Source of the DNA: Rhea pennata | Lineage: Eukaryota; Chordata; Aves; Rheiformes; Rheidae | NCBI RefSeq assembly: GCF_028389875.1 | Contig: NC_084672.1 | Span: 11,461,958-11,525,957, forward strand | Direction of reading: 5' to 3' | Length of the DNA stretch: 64,000 bases | Shown: positions 1 through 13,800 of the stretch, piece by piece | Position numbering within the stretch: position 1 is the stretch's first letter | How the letters are laid out: each line of letters starts with the position of its first letter | The notes under the pieces: generated by a model | Database searches by the model: none | Seen by the model: only the letters and a program-made list of their open reading frames with translations | Told to the model about the DNA's origin: nothing | Position numbers and translations under genes: made by a program

Positions 1-3000
1 GTCGCTGCATGAAGTCTGTGACACAAGATAATCAAATATGCCTCCCCTGTGTGCGAAATGGGTTAGCTTGCACCACGCACAATGAGGTTTCTTGAAGTAA
101 GCATTCACTGTATTCTTAAATATTAAAAAACATTTTTACAAAATGCCTGTGTTTTTTTGTGGGGAACCCTCCCATCCCCCCCAAAACTAAAACCAACAGA
201 CCAAGTCTTTCTGCAGTGCTTGCGTGCCCACATACAGAAGTCTCAAGCTTCATGTTTAGCTTGTTCTTGGCCAAACTCACATCTACCCAGGTATACCCTC
301 AGCGCCCACAACTTACAAACCTCTTCTCCTCCTCCTCAGCACTGCCGTTGCAGGGAATCCTCACCTCTGATGTGTCCTTGAAGCTGTAAGTCTCCAGTGT
401 GTGTTAGACATACTCTGGTCAAACACTCAGCTGAAGCGTTCTTGTGCAGACTTAGTTTCCGGACATCAGACAAACACACAAGTGCCTGTCAAGCAGGCTC
501 GTCTAGCTTTATGCAGCCTCATTCATATTTGTTAAAACTATATGAATTCAATGAAGAGTCATTAACAGAGCGGCTTTTCCACAGATTTATTACACATTCA
601 TTACAAAATCATTGGTTCTAATTTCCATTCCAAGGGACAGTCAGGAACACAGAGACTACAATTTACAGGGTCCCTACAAATAAACAAAGTCTGATAAAAC
701 TTACGAGATTTGATGTAAAACTATGTGCCATAAGATTGTCCATTCTTCCCCAAATTACCTTAACAGAAGAAAAATACATCTCCCTGAAAATTTCCTCAAG
801 CTTTAACAAACCTAGGCAAACAGGATCTGAATCTGCCCAATTATTTTGGCAGTGATTGCTACTATCTTCTCTTGCATATTGACTTGTTTTATAAGGCTCA
901 AAAAAGAAGAGTTTAAAAACAGAGTTATGTAAGACAGCATCACTTCTTAGCCTACCAGGAATTCATAGGTTTCCATGGGTAGAAAGGGCTGTTACAGTCC
1001 TCTGGTCAGACCTCCCATTAAGCAGGTCAGAGAATTTCAGTTGCTGTGCCTTGCAGTGAGCCTAACAGCTGGCATCTGCCAGCCAAAGGTAGGTTTGCTG
1101 GCAACCACGGCCAATGCATAGTGCGTGTGGAGGCAAAGCCCTGCTGACACTGGCAAGGCCGTACCACAGAAAAGAGGTTAAACCTCTGTCAAGGTGTGAC
1201 CTACTGATGATAGCACCACACCTCAAGGTGTTCTAGAGCTTCATTTTATTTGCTTAAAAATTTATGCCTTGATTCAAGGTCCAGCTTCTACCCACTGAAG
1301 CATCTATTTATTTGCTAAATCAAGAGCCACAGTCCTCTTTACAACTAGGAAAAAAAAAACATCTGAAAGGAGCAAGACACATGTACCAGAGCAGAAGTAT
1401 TAGGACAACTAAATCCCCTAAGGAAGCCCTTAAGTAGAAGGGCTACTACTCTGGTGCAGACATATATTCTTTTGTGAACAGCTCCATATGACACCACTCC
1501 CCACTAAGAGCTTTCCACCCAAAGTTTTTAATTCATACCTGTATTCTAGCACCTGGATTAGCTGTTCACCTCAGATGCTACAGGAGCTCAGTCCAGAAGA
1601 TTTTCCAGTTGATAAACTCTCCTGGGGGTCTCCCAGACTTCACAACCATTTCTTAGGAGCACTGCAAGGATGGATTCACTGAGCCAGCCACAAGGTGCTC
1701 CGACACTGTGGGAGTCGGACAAGCTTGGTCATTACACTGCCAGCTTGATAATCAGCTGGACAACTCAAGCCCGATGGCTGTATATGGAGCCACCTGCTGA
1801 GGAGTATGTGGCTATTGCCAGAAACTGTATATAGGACTGTTAAGGTAGTGAAGAGAAATACCCAACGAAAGGACAAATAAGTAATAATTAGCTATCAGGT
1901 CAAAACCAACATTTAGAATGAGCTTGCTGTGTTTCTGTTTGATAAAAGCTTCACCTGTTAGGCATAACTCAGAAATTCCCTCCCTTAGAAACCCTCAACT
2001 GTCACTTAAATATTTATACAACAAAGTAAAAAGCACAAACTGAATTTTTTTAAAACTGACTGTCACTGTGAATTACCTATACATAAATCCTTTATAGGGA
2101 GGCCACCGTTTTCGTTACACAGTCCGTTGATCAGACCAGTATGGCACCCAAATCCTGGAAATCACATCAACTTCATATGTCTGCATGAATCAAACCAGAT
2201 AAAGAGAAGTGCAGTACACCTGTAAAACTGCTAATAAGGGCCAAACTCTATGCAGAACTAGAAGCTGTATTTGACAGTAGCAGGGAGTCTCCTTCTGAAG
2301 TCAGAGGGCATTAACAGGTCCAGTATAGCACCCCAGAGCAAACTAAGACCAACTTACTCAGTTTAATTAGAATCTTGGGTAGTAGAACGCTTATCTTCAA
2401 GAACTGTGCAGTTACTGATTATCTCATTTCTATTCACCAAAGGGTGTCTCAAATAAGGAAAAAAACTCAGCTCTCCTCTGTGGCTTCACTACAAGAACTT
2501 TGGCTCACTGCTGAAGCAGATCATGCAGAAGGGCAACAGTCAGTTTAAAGTTGCCCTTGTTTCTGACAAGTTATCTTCTGCGAGATATATTTTTTCCTTT
2601 TATCTGCTAGCATTTTTCTTCTCTTCCTTTCACTATGTGCACACAACCGGCTGCATTCACACAACCAAGAGTATTTTAGACCATTTTTTCCAATTCCCTT
2701 CTGTTCTTAGATTTAAAATACCAGTATGCACCATCACCACTGGATGGCATCACATGAAGCCCTTTCACAAGACTGCACTGGTTAACAGATAGGTTAACAA
2801 GACCATCTCCTGCACAGGAGCTATCTATTGCTAAACAGACATTAGTAAGCAGACAGTTACAGTTTCCAAATTGGTTACCGTAATCCATCACTGTGTCCAG
2901 TGTCCCTCATCACCCAGTCCCGGAGCCAGGAGCAAAGGAATGTATGGAGCTGGGAAGAAATGCACATGGTAAGACAGCATCAAAAGCACAAATGCAACAA

Positions 3001-3952
3001 TAGGCAATGTGATTGTCCTAAAAAATGCTTTTGTGTGTTCTGTTAAAATATAACACCCCACCACTTTCTAAAGAAACACTTATCCTCTAACTTGCTCCCT
3101 CTAATTGTCACAGAAACCTTGTAGGTAGAGGAAGTAGGTCCTGACTCCATCTCACAGACAGGCCTTGTTCTTCCACCGTTTCATTTAGGAGGATAGTATC
3201 AGTAGAGTCAATACAACTTCACTGGCTCCACTTTCTTAGTCCTCCAGACGAATCTCCCTAAGAAACTCTTGGGAGGTCTCAGAAACTGATTGCGCTCTCC
3301 TGAAGGAGACTTCAGAGTCTAACCATACGGCTTGCCTTCCTTCCCTGGAAAGCAATTCCTTACTCCTTCCCTCAATCTCAGCTGTATTTCTCTAACTGCC
3401 CGTTTCTGTTTTCCAGCAGTAATTGATATTAGTTATTAGCAATGCACAGCAGAGCAGCCAAGAGACCATGCAAAGGTTGCACTTTGCTTCCCATCCAACC
3501 ACAACTGAGCATCTGGACTCACTTCACATTCAGTTTTCATTGAACTGGTCTCTAGACAGCCCTAGAGATAACGCTGACTTGTAAGTTTTGGTTAACTTTT
3601 CTCTCAATTGTATTTCTGCTGGTGTATACTGGAGCTCCGCTGTCCTTGCCCCAGTTCACCTAAACCTCTTCCAAGCAGACTCAGTGTTTATGCTGATGTC
3701 TTCTGTTCTGACACAGGTAACACCAAGGCCATGAACTGCTTCATGAAACAGTCATAAAGAGCTACATGCTCTGCCAAGATGATGCTCATCGTACAACCAA
3801 CCCCTCGTGTGCAAACACCAAACTGTGGCTTAAACACAGCAGAAATGGAAATGATTTCGGCAGTAAAGCGAGGACCCGAAGCCATTTCCTAGGAGCAAAG
3901 CCACCGGGAGCCCCTTCCCACACGCAGCGCTGCCCGCCGCCGCGGCGCTCAC
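1..3952. other. non-coding flank, probably intron 1 of the neighbouring gene
   Basis: AT-rich sequence with only short reading frames and no recognisable exon, RNA gene or transposon. If the minus-strand first exon in the CpG island is right, this is the start of its first intron. Confidence 0.5.
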
Positions 3953-4500
3953 CTCGGAAAGGCCGCGGGCAGAAACCCCGGGACGGCCGCAGCGGTTTCT
4001 GCGAGCCGGATCCCCACCGCGGCGGCGGAGCTGCCCCAGCGACGAGCCCGCGCTACCGCCTTAACGCAGACGGAGGCGGCGGGGCACACACGCGCCCCGG
4101 GGTCGGCTCACCGCTCCCGCGCTGCGCTGCGGCGGCCACGGCTCGGCGCTGAAGGGACCTGTGCGAGCGCAGCGGGGAAGGAAAACACCGTCAACAGCAG
4201 GTAACCGCCCCCTGACCGGCCCGGGGCCGCGCGGCGGCGGCGGCTGCGCCCCGGCCCCGGCCCTGAGGCGAGCACCCCCGTGGCCGCCATCTTGCTCCCC
4301 CACCCCTCGCGGCCACGAGGACCGTGAGGCCGCCCTGGAAACCGGCAGGAAGCCCCGGGGAGCGGGCAGAGACCCCCCGCCGCGCCGAGGAAGATCCCCA
4401 CTCTCCCCCGCCGCGCCGCACCGAGCCGAGGAACCCCCCCCCGCCGCGTCGCGCCGCGGAGGGCCCCGCCGCCCGCCGCCGCCATTTTCTACCGGCGCGG
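3953..4500 (-). other. probable first exon (5' end approximate) of the next gene; AKAP13 by synteny only
   Basis: On the minus strand the CpG island ends in a good donor, CGAG|GTGAGC, with the last exon base at 3953. A second possible donor, AGCG|GTGAGC, has its last exon base at 4112. The 5' boundary is a guess from the YY1 motifs. In mammals AKAP13 follows PDE8A in the same orientation and has a first exon far from its coding exons. No AKAP13 protein sequence is visible here, so the name is an inference. The open minus-strand frame from 4485 is low-complexity and may not be translated. Confidence 0.45.
4141..4200 (+). other. possible plus-strand exon end (divergent transcript)
   Basis: Within the CpG island the plus strand has ACAGCAG|GTAACC at 4200/4201, a plausible donor. 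It would suit a divergent non-coding transcript running towards the PDE8A 3' end. No downstream plus-strand exon with protein similarity was found. Confidence 0.2.
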
Positions 4501-4540
4501 GGCGGTGCCCGGCCCCGGCGCGACCGCCCGCTCGGCCGCC

Positions 4541-4561
4541 GGGGGCGGGCGCCGGGCGGGG
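4541..4561 (+). other. G-quadruplex-capable motif in CpG island
   Basis: Four runs of three or more G (541-545, 547-549, 554-556, 558-561) separated by loops of 1, 4 and 1 nt fit the standard G4 pattern. It sits at the presumed promoter. Confidence 0.6.
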
Positions 4562-7500
4562 CCCGCGGCTTGTCTTGCTCCTTCCCCCCCTACACACACA
4601 CTTTTTTCTTTTCCCGCCTTTGTAACTTTTGAAATCTTCGAGTTGGCGTCGTTTACCGCGGCCGGGTGGAACAGCGTGCGCTGGGGGGATTGTTACTCTT
4701 TCCCGCGGGAGGCCCTAGCGAGGGTGACCCCTCCGTTCGCCCGGCCGAGGCCTCCGGGCCCGGCGTCGAGCGCCACGCAGCAAATCGTTGCTGCCCAGGC
4801 GCCCTGGAACTGCTAATTAATAAAGCAGATCTGTAGGAACAACCTGGGATCGCTCCCTGCCTGGGAAGAGGCAGTAACTTTGGAAAAGGGAACAGCACAG
4901 AGGCTGCGCCTGGCACAGGCGGGACAGGCTCAACCGAGCTGGGCGGCAAGAGCCGGCTCTGGCTTTCAGGGCCTGTTTCCGTTTCAGTAATACAGTATTT
5001 TCCAGAGGAGTAATTTTTGACCAAGTCTAAGTCCACTGCTTACTGTAGCACGCCTCATTTTAAGATAGTTTCATGTTTTTTACTGCCTAACTGCTTTATC
5101 CCTACAAAGGCTCTGTTCGTAAGTCCTTTATTTCCTCTAACAGCCCTCCAGATGCTACCATCATTTTTAACACCTGCTTGTCCTGTCTGTCTCCTTCTGA
5201 TAAGAAGTGTTTGATCCTGCAAAGATGTAAGCATTTGAATAACATCCTGCTCCCAGGGTTGGGCAAGTGATTTCCTTTTCCCTCAGGCCCTGCACTGGGC
5301 ACAGCTCTGGCAGGGGCTGAACGAGAGCTGGTGAGCTCAGAGGTTGCAGCAGCAGCCAGGTTTTCATGAGCAGCCCTGGAAACCACGGTGCAGTTGCTGA
5401 CTTACTTTAACACCTGTGTCAGGTGTTACATAGCCCCCAAATCAGCCCGCATGGATACTGATCATCCAGGTTGGGTTGAGCTACAAACGGCATGTAGAAT
5501 CCCTTTATTTGGGTGTATTTTGCAGCTACATGGAGACACTCTCAATCTCTAAGCAAAATTCCTTGTGTTACATTTACAGTCTTTTAAAGCTCATAGTCAG
5601 AAAATGGCCTAGGATACTTCAAACCTCCCCCTACTACCCGTTTTTCTCCCATGCTGAGCTGAAAGTTGTAGATAAATGTGCTTGCTGTGCCCATTAAGTG
5701 AGACTCAAATATTTCATGGTTGCCTATGTAATAAAATGCTTGTTGAAATGAACATTATATGGCCTGGTCATTTGTAGTATGAGTTTATAAAGCTTTCTTG
5801 TAGCAAGATTTAGTAGCAGGCCTGCTCAGCTTTTCCTGCTTCCAGCTCTGCTGCAGAATAAAAATTGTGAAGCCACAGTAAGTTTCCATGCAGCACAGAC
5901 ACCTCCCAAACCAGATGGTAATGGGGAAAGAGGACTTGGTGTGGCTTCACTGCACTGATCAGCACCTGGTTTAATTGGATTCTTACCCACATTGCAATGC
6001 ATTATCCAAGTCCTTCTGCCTTTGCTGGTCCTTCTGTGCTGCTGTGTACTTCTGGGTCCGTATCCTATGGATCTTCATGTGGCAATGGGCTGAGTCGGGC
6101 TTGTGAGCTTCCCGCTGTGACCGTGGGATGGCACTGGAGGAACATGTGTCACCTAGTGCACATTCTTCTGGTGAAAGGGACAGGTTACTGATATCCTGTG
6201 CCACCCTCCACAGCAGTGGGCTGGGCTTGAAGGCACTGCTGAAGTCCTAGAGAAGGTTTTGTGAATGGCTGTCAGATGGGGATGAGAAGCAAGACAGGTG
6301 TAAGGGGTGGTTAAAACATACCATGGTGAGGAAAGTCTTGAAAAAGTATCTGGTGCTCAGATACTAGCTTTCAGTATGGGCATAGGCTTCTATGACTCTG
6401 GGAGGATTTTGGTATCCTCTTGTTACATGAAATTGTTTCATTTCTTAGAGGTTGTCCCAACAGAGTCAAACTGGCCAGCCAACCATGAAGCTGTATTTGT
6501 GCGTTTCCCCCTTTCGGCAGCAGTGAGTCGTTAGAAGGGCTCAGCTGCTCATGAAAGTGCAGCTGTTTTGCTCTCTTCTGATTCAGCTGTATGCTTGTGT
6601 TTCACTGCACTCATAACCCCCCAGGCCTCCCAAGGACTGTCAAAGGCAGGAAAAACAGACATGGGAGAAAAGACCTGGGAGTGGATGGTCACTGAGGCTC
6701 AGCACGGAGGCAGCTGTTACCCATAAGGTTAGGCTGCGGGGTTTTATTCATGACTTTTTATTCTTGCACAAAGGAAAGAACTAGCCTTGAGAAAAAGAGC
6801 AGTAGTCATAAAGCACCTCTACACTCTCCATATTCTTGTGATAAAAAAGCTCTGCTCGGTCTCAGCAAAAGAGAAGCAGTTGCTCATCAGACTTTTCTTC
6901 CGAGCAACGTAAACACTTTGCCTCCTGCCCTTGAAATGGCTTATCAAAGAGCAATATCTAATCAAAGTCTCTTTCAAGCCTGGGCTAACTACTATTTGTG
7001 CTGTTATTAACTTAAGGCTGTTTGGGAAGGGGAGGTAGGGGGCTTTGATTCCTCTGACATGAAAGCTTTAAAGAAGAGAAAGAAGTCACAGTATCGACCT
7101 GTGATGCCACTGCATGTAGATAAAAGCCTAGCTGTCATTTTTTTTCCTGCAGAGCCTCACCGTGACTTCAATGGCTTGACTTCAGGGTCATTCAAGCCTG
7201 ATTTATGAGCTGCAGCTTTTCCACTCTGGTCCCACAGAGCGTGACCTTTCTTCTGCACCAACATCCCCACGCTAGCTTGGAGAAGGTCACATTGCTCCCA
7301 TCCCCGTACATGGAAGCACGTGGTTTAAAGTGATGATCTTATTTCCAGTCCTGTTAAGCCCCAAACTTTTGAGCATGCCCGAAGAGATCAGTTGTATTGA
7401 CACACAGGAAAGGACACTACAGAAGTAATTACGGAAGTAATCTGACTTCCTCACAGCCTATCAGACTTAAAAGAAAGCCTACTTTCCTAGTGCAGAACTT

Positions 7501-9846
7501 CACAGCAACCATTTCAGTTTCAGCAACCTCATGGTTACAACCTATTCTCTTGCTTTGCAATCCTCTTTATGTACATTAACCCTGCAGTTAATATGTGGCT
7601 TGTAAGAGAGTGAAATAAGCCAGAAAGGTCAAAGGCTAGACAGACAAGATCTGTTTAAGTTTGATATTACTTTTTTCTTTGCTTCACATGGAAAAGCAAC
7701 TGTCAGCTTTTAGGCTGCGCTGTGTCCTTTTGGTCCCTCAGCGGCTTTCTGTATAAGGATAGTGTATCTTGGCTGACACTGACTGACTCAGTTGCAATTC
7801 CAGTTTCTCCAGGGCCTTGACATGATTTCAGTCTGGTGATGGTCCCTAGCTTGCATCCCTAAATAGTCTTGTTATGGCTGGAGATAGTAACTTTAAGATT
7901 TTGCCGGGGATTCTGAGGAAGAAAATGGAGAGACAATAAACATCATCAGTGTTATTTGTGCCAAGAGCGCTAGATTAAGCTTGCGCTTTTTAAAGACTTA
8001 TTTTGGGTGATGATTGCTATTTTATGCTTCTCCTTTGTTTTACTTTCTGGCAATTGGACAGGTGAAGCACAAGCTGTCTCAAGAGCTGAGTCTTCTATGT
8101 TGACACAGCCACAGAGGCCACCCTCTGCCCTGGGTGATGCCCCATTCTGTGACCGTGAACACACTGTCCTTCCTTCACAGCGCCGTTTTGGGCCCTGGGC
8201 TGGGAGAGACTCTGCCGCTACAGGCGTACAAACAAAACACATGCTCTTGGTCACTGCCCTGCACTGCCGCTTCGCTCCAGCCTGAGGAGCTGAGAGCAGC
8301 CACCGTGTTGCAATGTGCAGCCTCTGGCCTGCTGGATTTGCAGGCAGTGCAGAGGCCTGGGGTGTGCAGGCTGCTGAGGGGAAGGGACGGAGCGGGTCCT
8401 TTCCATTGCCTAATTACCATTAGATGCTTTTTAAATGGCTTGTCCGAGTTAACTATGCAGTGGAGCAAGAAAGTTAAAAAAGTACTAGTCAGGTATTTCA
8501 TAGAATAGGATGCGATAGAAAAGTGTAGAGGGCAATTGTGGCTGTTGAAGGTGATAGGAAGGAAGGAATAGCTGATACAGTGATCTAACCCTTCTGCCAG
8601 CTGAGCACTGAAAAACAAATTCATCAGCACAGACTTAGCAGCACCATGCATGGCTCTTGTTTGGAGCACAGACCTCCACAACTGACTTCACCACTCTGAT
8701 ACAAACGCATATATATTCTTTACCCACAATCTTGAAAAGGAATAACCCTTGTACTGTACTTACAAATAAGAGTTAGGTTGTAGTTCTCTTTGTATAACAG
8801 TAAACAAGAAACTAAGTAAAAACCAATACCAAATATCACCAACAAAGCCAGCTACAGTGCTAAATAGACTGCATCTCTGGTAGCAAACACTGCTCCATCA
8901 GTCGTACTGATGGTAGAGGTGTGAGTAAAGAGCGACTTTGTTCTTGCCACGAAACTCCACAGCGTTAGAGCTCCATAGGCAGAAGCTTGTTTTCTCATCA
9001 CTCTTATCTCCAGCTGAACTACACCCAGAGTGAAGTGAGCCTAGTTTATGTTAGACCTGGTAGGGGTGACACAGCCACGCAGGACCAGCCCCTCGCTCTG
9101 GGGAGCTGTCTGGCATCACATGTAGCATCTGCCTATGCTCCATCAGACCAAACATTGTAGTTCCACAGGGGGATTTTTTTTTTCCTGAAGAAATATGTGA
9201 CAGTTATAAAGAGTTGGTCTGTGCAGGAGAACTGTACGCTTACAGCACCAGCATCAAACCAAAGAAAATCTAAGCTCCGGGAGTAGCAGCTGGTCAGAGT
9301 AGATGGAAGAGGTCTGAACTTTACTCAGCCCATATCATTTCAGGTACAGAATATAACCATCCGACTGTGTATTCGCAGTCGGGCCGGGGGTAGACTTAGT
9401 GCAGAAAGCCAAAATGATCTGAAAGGTGGATCTGTGGGTAAAAAAAGTAACAGCTTAGAGGCAGAATAGGGGCTGAACTAAGCCAGTGAGAGAGAATTAT
9501 AACTTGAAACGAGTATGTTAAGGTGTTTTACTTGCAAGTTCTGTGGCAGAGCTTGGCAGACTCTTCTCTGTGTGATGCTCAGCTAAAAAATAAAAAATAA
9601 AAAACCCCCGCTTTTTAAGACTATCTTCTAGAAACTCTGTTGACTCTTCTTGCAACAAAAGCACCACTAACACACACAAACACTACTTTCCTAGTACATA
9701 CTGAGCCAGATTTAAATATATCACTGATATTTACTTAACAAATATTAGGTATGTACTCTGGTGTGGTTCAAAGAGCATTTTTAAAACAGCTTATTTCAAA
9801 ACAAGGCATTTTGTTTTCTTTGTTTTCTTTTTTTTTCTTTTCTTTT

Positions 9847-9848
<2 letters not shown>

Positions 9849-9879
<31 letters not shown>
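9849..9879. repeat. (T)31 run
   Basis: An uninterrupted run of 31 T, preceded by T/C-rich DNA from about 9811. A simple repeat. Confidence 0.95.
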
Positions 9880-9880
<1 letters not shown>

Positions 9881-10709
9881 TTCCTGGCATGATGGTGTGG
9901 ATACAACTGTCTGCTTTCTGATCTTGGCTTGTCAGAGGTTTGTCGTTATATGGACAGCACATATTTGCACTGAGCCTGCCAGCATGGATTTTTGTAGGCA
10001 GAGAAAGGCTGCTTGGTTTTAGGGCTTGGTTGTATGGGTGGGGAGGTATTTAATTCCGCTGTAGTGATGTCCTGAACCCTGTCTGTTCATGCAGTTGGAT
10101 GCTTTCTCCCTGTCTACCCCTAAAGCGATGTCTGATGTTATACATACCATTCTCAGTCCAATCACTGCCTCGACTGTTTAGGCTGGGCGTCTTGCCTCTT
10201 TCCCAACGCTTGCATTCACACTGTATCTTTGCAGTCCTACTTAACTGGATGGCTGAAATAGCTGGCACCACGCACTGCTGGGGACAGGCCTGAGCTCAGC
10301 GTGCGCCCTCCCTTGGCACTCAGCACTCCCGTTGCTCTCTCTGAAGTTGGGAGATAGTGGCAGGTAGGAAGGATTTCTCGCTTCTCAGGAGCTCTGACTG
10401 GGATCTCTGTAAAGTGGCAGTGACAAACCGTTATGAAGGCACTTGCTTTCTAAATTTCTCTTCCCACATTCTTTGTAAGTCAGCATGGCTCAAACCAGAG
10501 CCCTCAAGAGCAGTCCGGTAGCCCCCAGGTCTAGGCTAAGGTTTCTGCTGGATGGCATCAGACAAGCCACTGTGCTTCTCTGCAACCTTTTTTACTCATT
10601 CGCAAAAGTGCTATGTGGGTCTTTTTGGATCTTAAAAGACCTTTTGGTCTTTTAGGGATCTTTCAAGAAAAAATTCCTTGTGAAGAAAAATATTAGCAGC
10701 AAAGTAACA

Positions 10710-10802
10710 TCTTTTTTCTTTTCTTTTCTTTTCTTTTCTTTTCTTTTCTTTTCTTTTCTTTTCTTTTCTTTTCTTTTCTTTTCTTCCTCCCCCCTTTTTT
10801 TT
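10710..10802. repeat. (CTTTT)n microsatellite, homopyrimidine
   Basis: About 13 copies of TTTTC followed by CCTCCCCCC and T8, giving 93 nt of pure pyrimidine on the plus strand. Lys/Arg/Glu-type open frames across it are repeat artefacts. Confidence 0.95.
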
Positions 10803-13800
10803 AAAGACAAAAGGAGACAGTTCTCACTGGAGGTGCAAAGCAATATTCCTAGCACATCCTATGCTTCAAATACCAAGGCAAGCCAGTCAAGCATACTCCA
10901 ATTCATACTCCATTCATACATCCAATTCATCTTTGCGTCTGAGGACAAGCCATACCTCCTCCCAAGGACCCAGAGAGCTGCAGGATCACTAGGATGACAT
11001 ATACCCTTGGTATAGAGTGCACTGTACACCGAGCTTGGCGCTCAGCGTGCTCAGGTTCAGCTAAGAGCTGATGTAATGAGCCTAGTGAAGGATTTACATC
11101 AAATGCCACTTTGGAGTATTAAAGACAGATAGGAACAACTTTTCGTTTGAATAGTTACACACTGGCTAAATTCCTCCTCTAATTTCAAAACCAGGCAATC
11201 ACCTTTTTCACTTCCTGCCTAAAACTGTGCGTGTCAGTGCACTATTTCCCCATCCCAGGAGAAATGTATGTGATTAAAGGATGAAGTAACTTCTGTTAAT
11301 TACTAGGGACTGAACTGTGTAAGATTATCCTAGCTCTAGCAATGACTCTTGTCACTCGAGGGGGGGAGCAAGCAAACCAAGAAAAGAGAGATTCAAGTTT
11401 CAACAAGTGTCCAGGCTGCTTGTATTTGCTCATTTAACCCCGAAGGCAGAGAGGCCTGGGAACACTCCTAAACTTCGTTTTGCAGTATAAAAGTGCGGGA
11501 GTGCAGTATGAAAGACTGTGCATACACATCCACAGTGCAAGCAGTAGTGATGCACCACTCACAAGCTGTTTTAGTTAGTATGTTTATACTCTCCTTCTGT
11601 CTGTGGATGCTCCTGAAAGGCTTTCAGCCATTATGTGGTATTTTTCCAGGTTTACTTTAACTTGAATCAGAAAAAGAAGATGGTATTGTGCTAACTGTTG
11701 TAAGCAGCAAGAATCTAGTTGAATGGCAGGATTTAGACATGGTGTTAGGGCTCCGTGTTTGAGGGAGATCCAAGGCCAGTGGAAGTTAAGTGAAGTACTT
11801 CTAGCAAACTGTATCAGAAGAAAAATGGAAGACAGAAGGGAAAACTGGAATATGAGAAGAACAGATTTATTTTTCTGGCTGTAGAAGACTTACTATTGAA
11901 CCACAGACAGAGCTTTAAGGTCCAGGACCTCAAAGGTTTTTGGAAGCCTCAAACCTATTTTGTTTATGGCTTTGGGTCTTCTGGCCTTTTCTAACGCAGT
12001 TGCCTGACACATTAAAGAGACTGGTAAGACATAGCTACACTGGGCTTGCTAAATTCCCTGAGGTTTGCTTGGAAAGTGTAGGGAGGAGATTCTTAAAGAT
12101 CTTAAACAAGAAAAAACAAAGCATGAGAGACGCTTTGCCTTAGTAACATTCAAAGCAGGCAGCCAGAGAAAGCACTCAGTGGACTTCAGTGCAGAAATCC
12201 TTTGCCCACTGAGCCACAGCTTCAATAAAACAAAAAATATCTCCAGCACCTTGACATTCCCTTTCATCCGAACCAGCAGTACAGGCTGCGCAGGGACATG
12301 GTGGTAACTTGAAAGCTTGTTTTCTGCATCCAAACACCATGTCAGCCTGAAATGCAATCCATCCTGCTATCGCTTAACGAGGCCCCTGGGACGGCCGTAC
12401 CTTGGAGGCATGATGTCACGCATCAGCAGAGAGATTATTTGTTTTGAAGCTTGTGAATAGCTCTGAGACTCCATTTCAAAGTGCTTCTCGCAGAGTCATG
12501 ACTCAAACACTTCTGGTCTCATAGAAGGACACAACGGACTACAGTTTCCCTGTGCTATTTCTGAGCACCCTGCGAGGGATTAGTAGATATTTAATTTTAT
12601 TATCCTTTATTTTCTTGTATGAGAGAACAGCTTTGTCATTGCTTGAGTTCCTTCACATTCATGACACATTTTCTTAAGTGTCCTGTCAGCGATATCTCTA
12701 TTGAGACGAGTGGAAACAGCTACAGAGAAAAGCAATGGTGCAAAAAGTTAGGCATCCATTCCATTTCAGGTGATTTTTTTAAACTATATTCAGCCATTGG
12801 GAAAACTGTAGTGTGAAAGCCAACTTCAGGCCTGTGACGAGCTAGCTGTGGACAGCACCTCTCCTTCCTCTGTTCTAAGAATAAGCCGTTGCTACACAGC
12901 ATTTTGTACCTGTCTCTTGAAGGGTCTAAGACATTCCCCTAGGACACTTCACTGAGGAGCCAACGTTTTTCTGCTAGATCATAATAGTTCCATACTTCTC
13001 TGGAAGTAACTAAAATGACGGCCAGGTTTAGCAGCAGTATTGCCAGAATGAAAAATAGAGCCTGGAAAATAGAGCTAATAATTCTAAATGGGTCATTTAA
13101 TACTGGATGCTGAGCCTTATTCAATTTAAAAACACAAAGCTTTAAGATTAAAACCCTAGAGGGAAAAAGACCTCTCCATCATCCCGGCTGCATTGGAATG
13201 AACACTTGTATTAGCATTAAACCAAGAGTAAATGAAAAGTATAGACACTATATGAAACTGTCAACCTATCTGAAGCTGAGAATAATTTCAAGCATACTCT
13301 GTGAGTTTATTCCAAAGTTCTCCCTTCTGCCGTGAAGGACCTTTACTACATCAATAAACCCACATTTTCTGTCCCAAGAAGAGTTCAACCACTGGGTGAT
13401 AGTTCAAAAACAAGAGCAAAGATACTGAACTCCACTGAACTAAACTAAAACCTTGTTCAGAGCACAGGGCATTTGATGTTGATGTATAGTCTTGGAGAAG
13501 AAAGAAAGGGGATCTGGAATGGTGAAGAATTTGCAGTGAGATCCAGAGACATCTAGATCCTGGAGCAATGAATGTCAGACCTGAGCTTTTACTGTTTCAC
13601 AAAAAAAAAGAACCTTCCAGTTCCCTGGCCAGCAGCCTGGACTCTCCCCACCATGAAGCTCACGCAGCCTCCACTGCCCAGGAGGCTTAAGATGTATTTG
13701 CTCACCATAAAAGTCTTCACATTTTTTTTCCAAACACCCTTCTGGAGCCATGCAGTGACTCCATCACTACAAAAAACTGGTGTAACTCTCCAAAGGATTT

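Larger units (their letters stand above)
3900..4800. promoter_or_regulatory. CpG island promoter of the neighbouring gene
   Basis: About 0.9 kb of very GC-rich, CpG-dense DNA. Two YY1-type motifs (CAAGATGGCGGC at 4283-4294 and AAAATGGCGGC at 4478-4488) both face the minus strand, and GC boxes lie at about 4554-4562. In vertebrates YY1 motifs sit just downstream of the start site in the direction of transcription, which favours a minus-strand promoter leading away from PDE8A. A G-quadruplex-capable run lies at 4541-4561. Confidence 0.85.

Noticed and set aside
4061-4632. Several overlapping frames of 76-178 codons in the CpG island
   Set aside because: High GC removes stop codons in all frames. 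The translations are low-complexity Arg/Pro/Gly/Ala with no recognisable domain.
9768-9962. Minus-strand poly-lysine ORF
   Set aside because: It is a translation of the (T)31 run and its T/C-rich border.
10652-10997. ORFs on both strands over the CTTTT repeat
   Set aside because: Repeat artefacts without coding character.
11484-11520. TATA-like element (GTATAAAAG) suggesting a promoter
   Set aside because: It is a single motif with no downstream exon, no CpG island and no initiator support; chance matches are common in AT-rich DNA.
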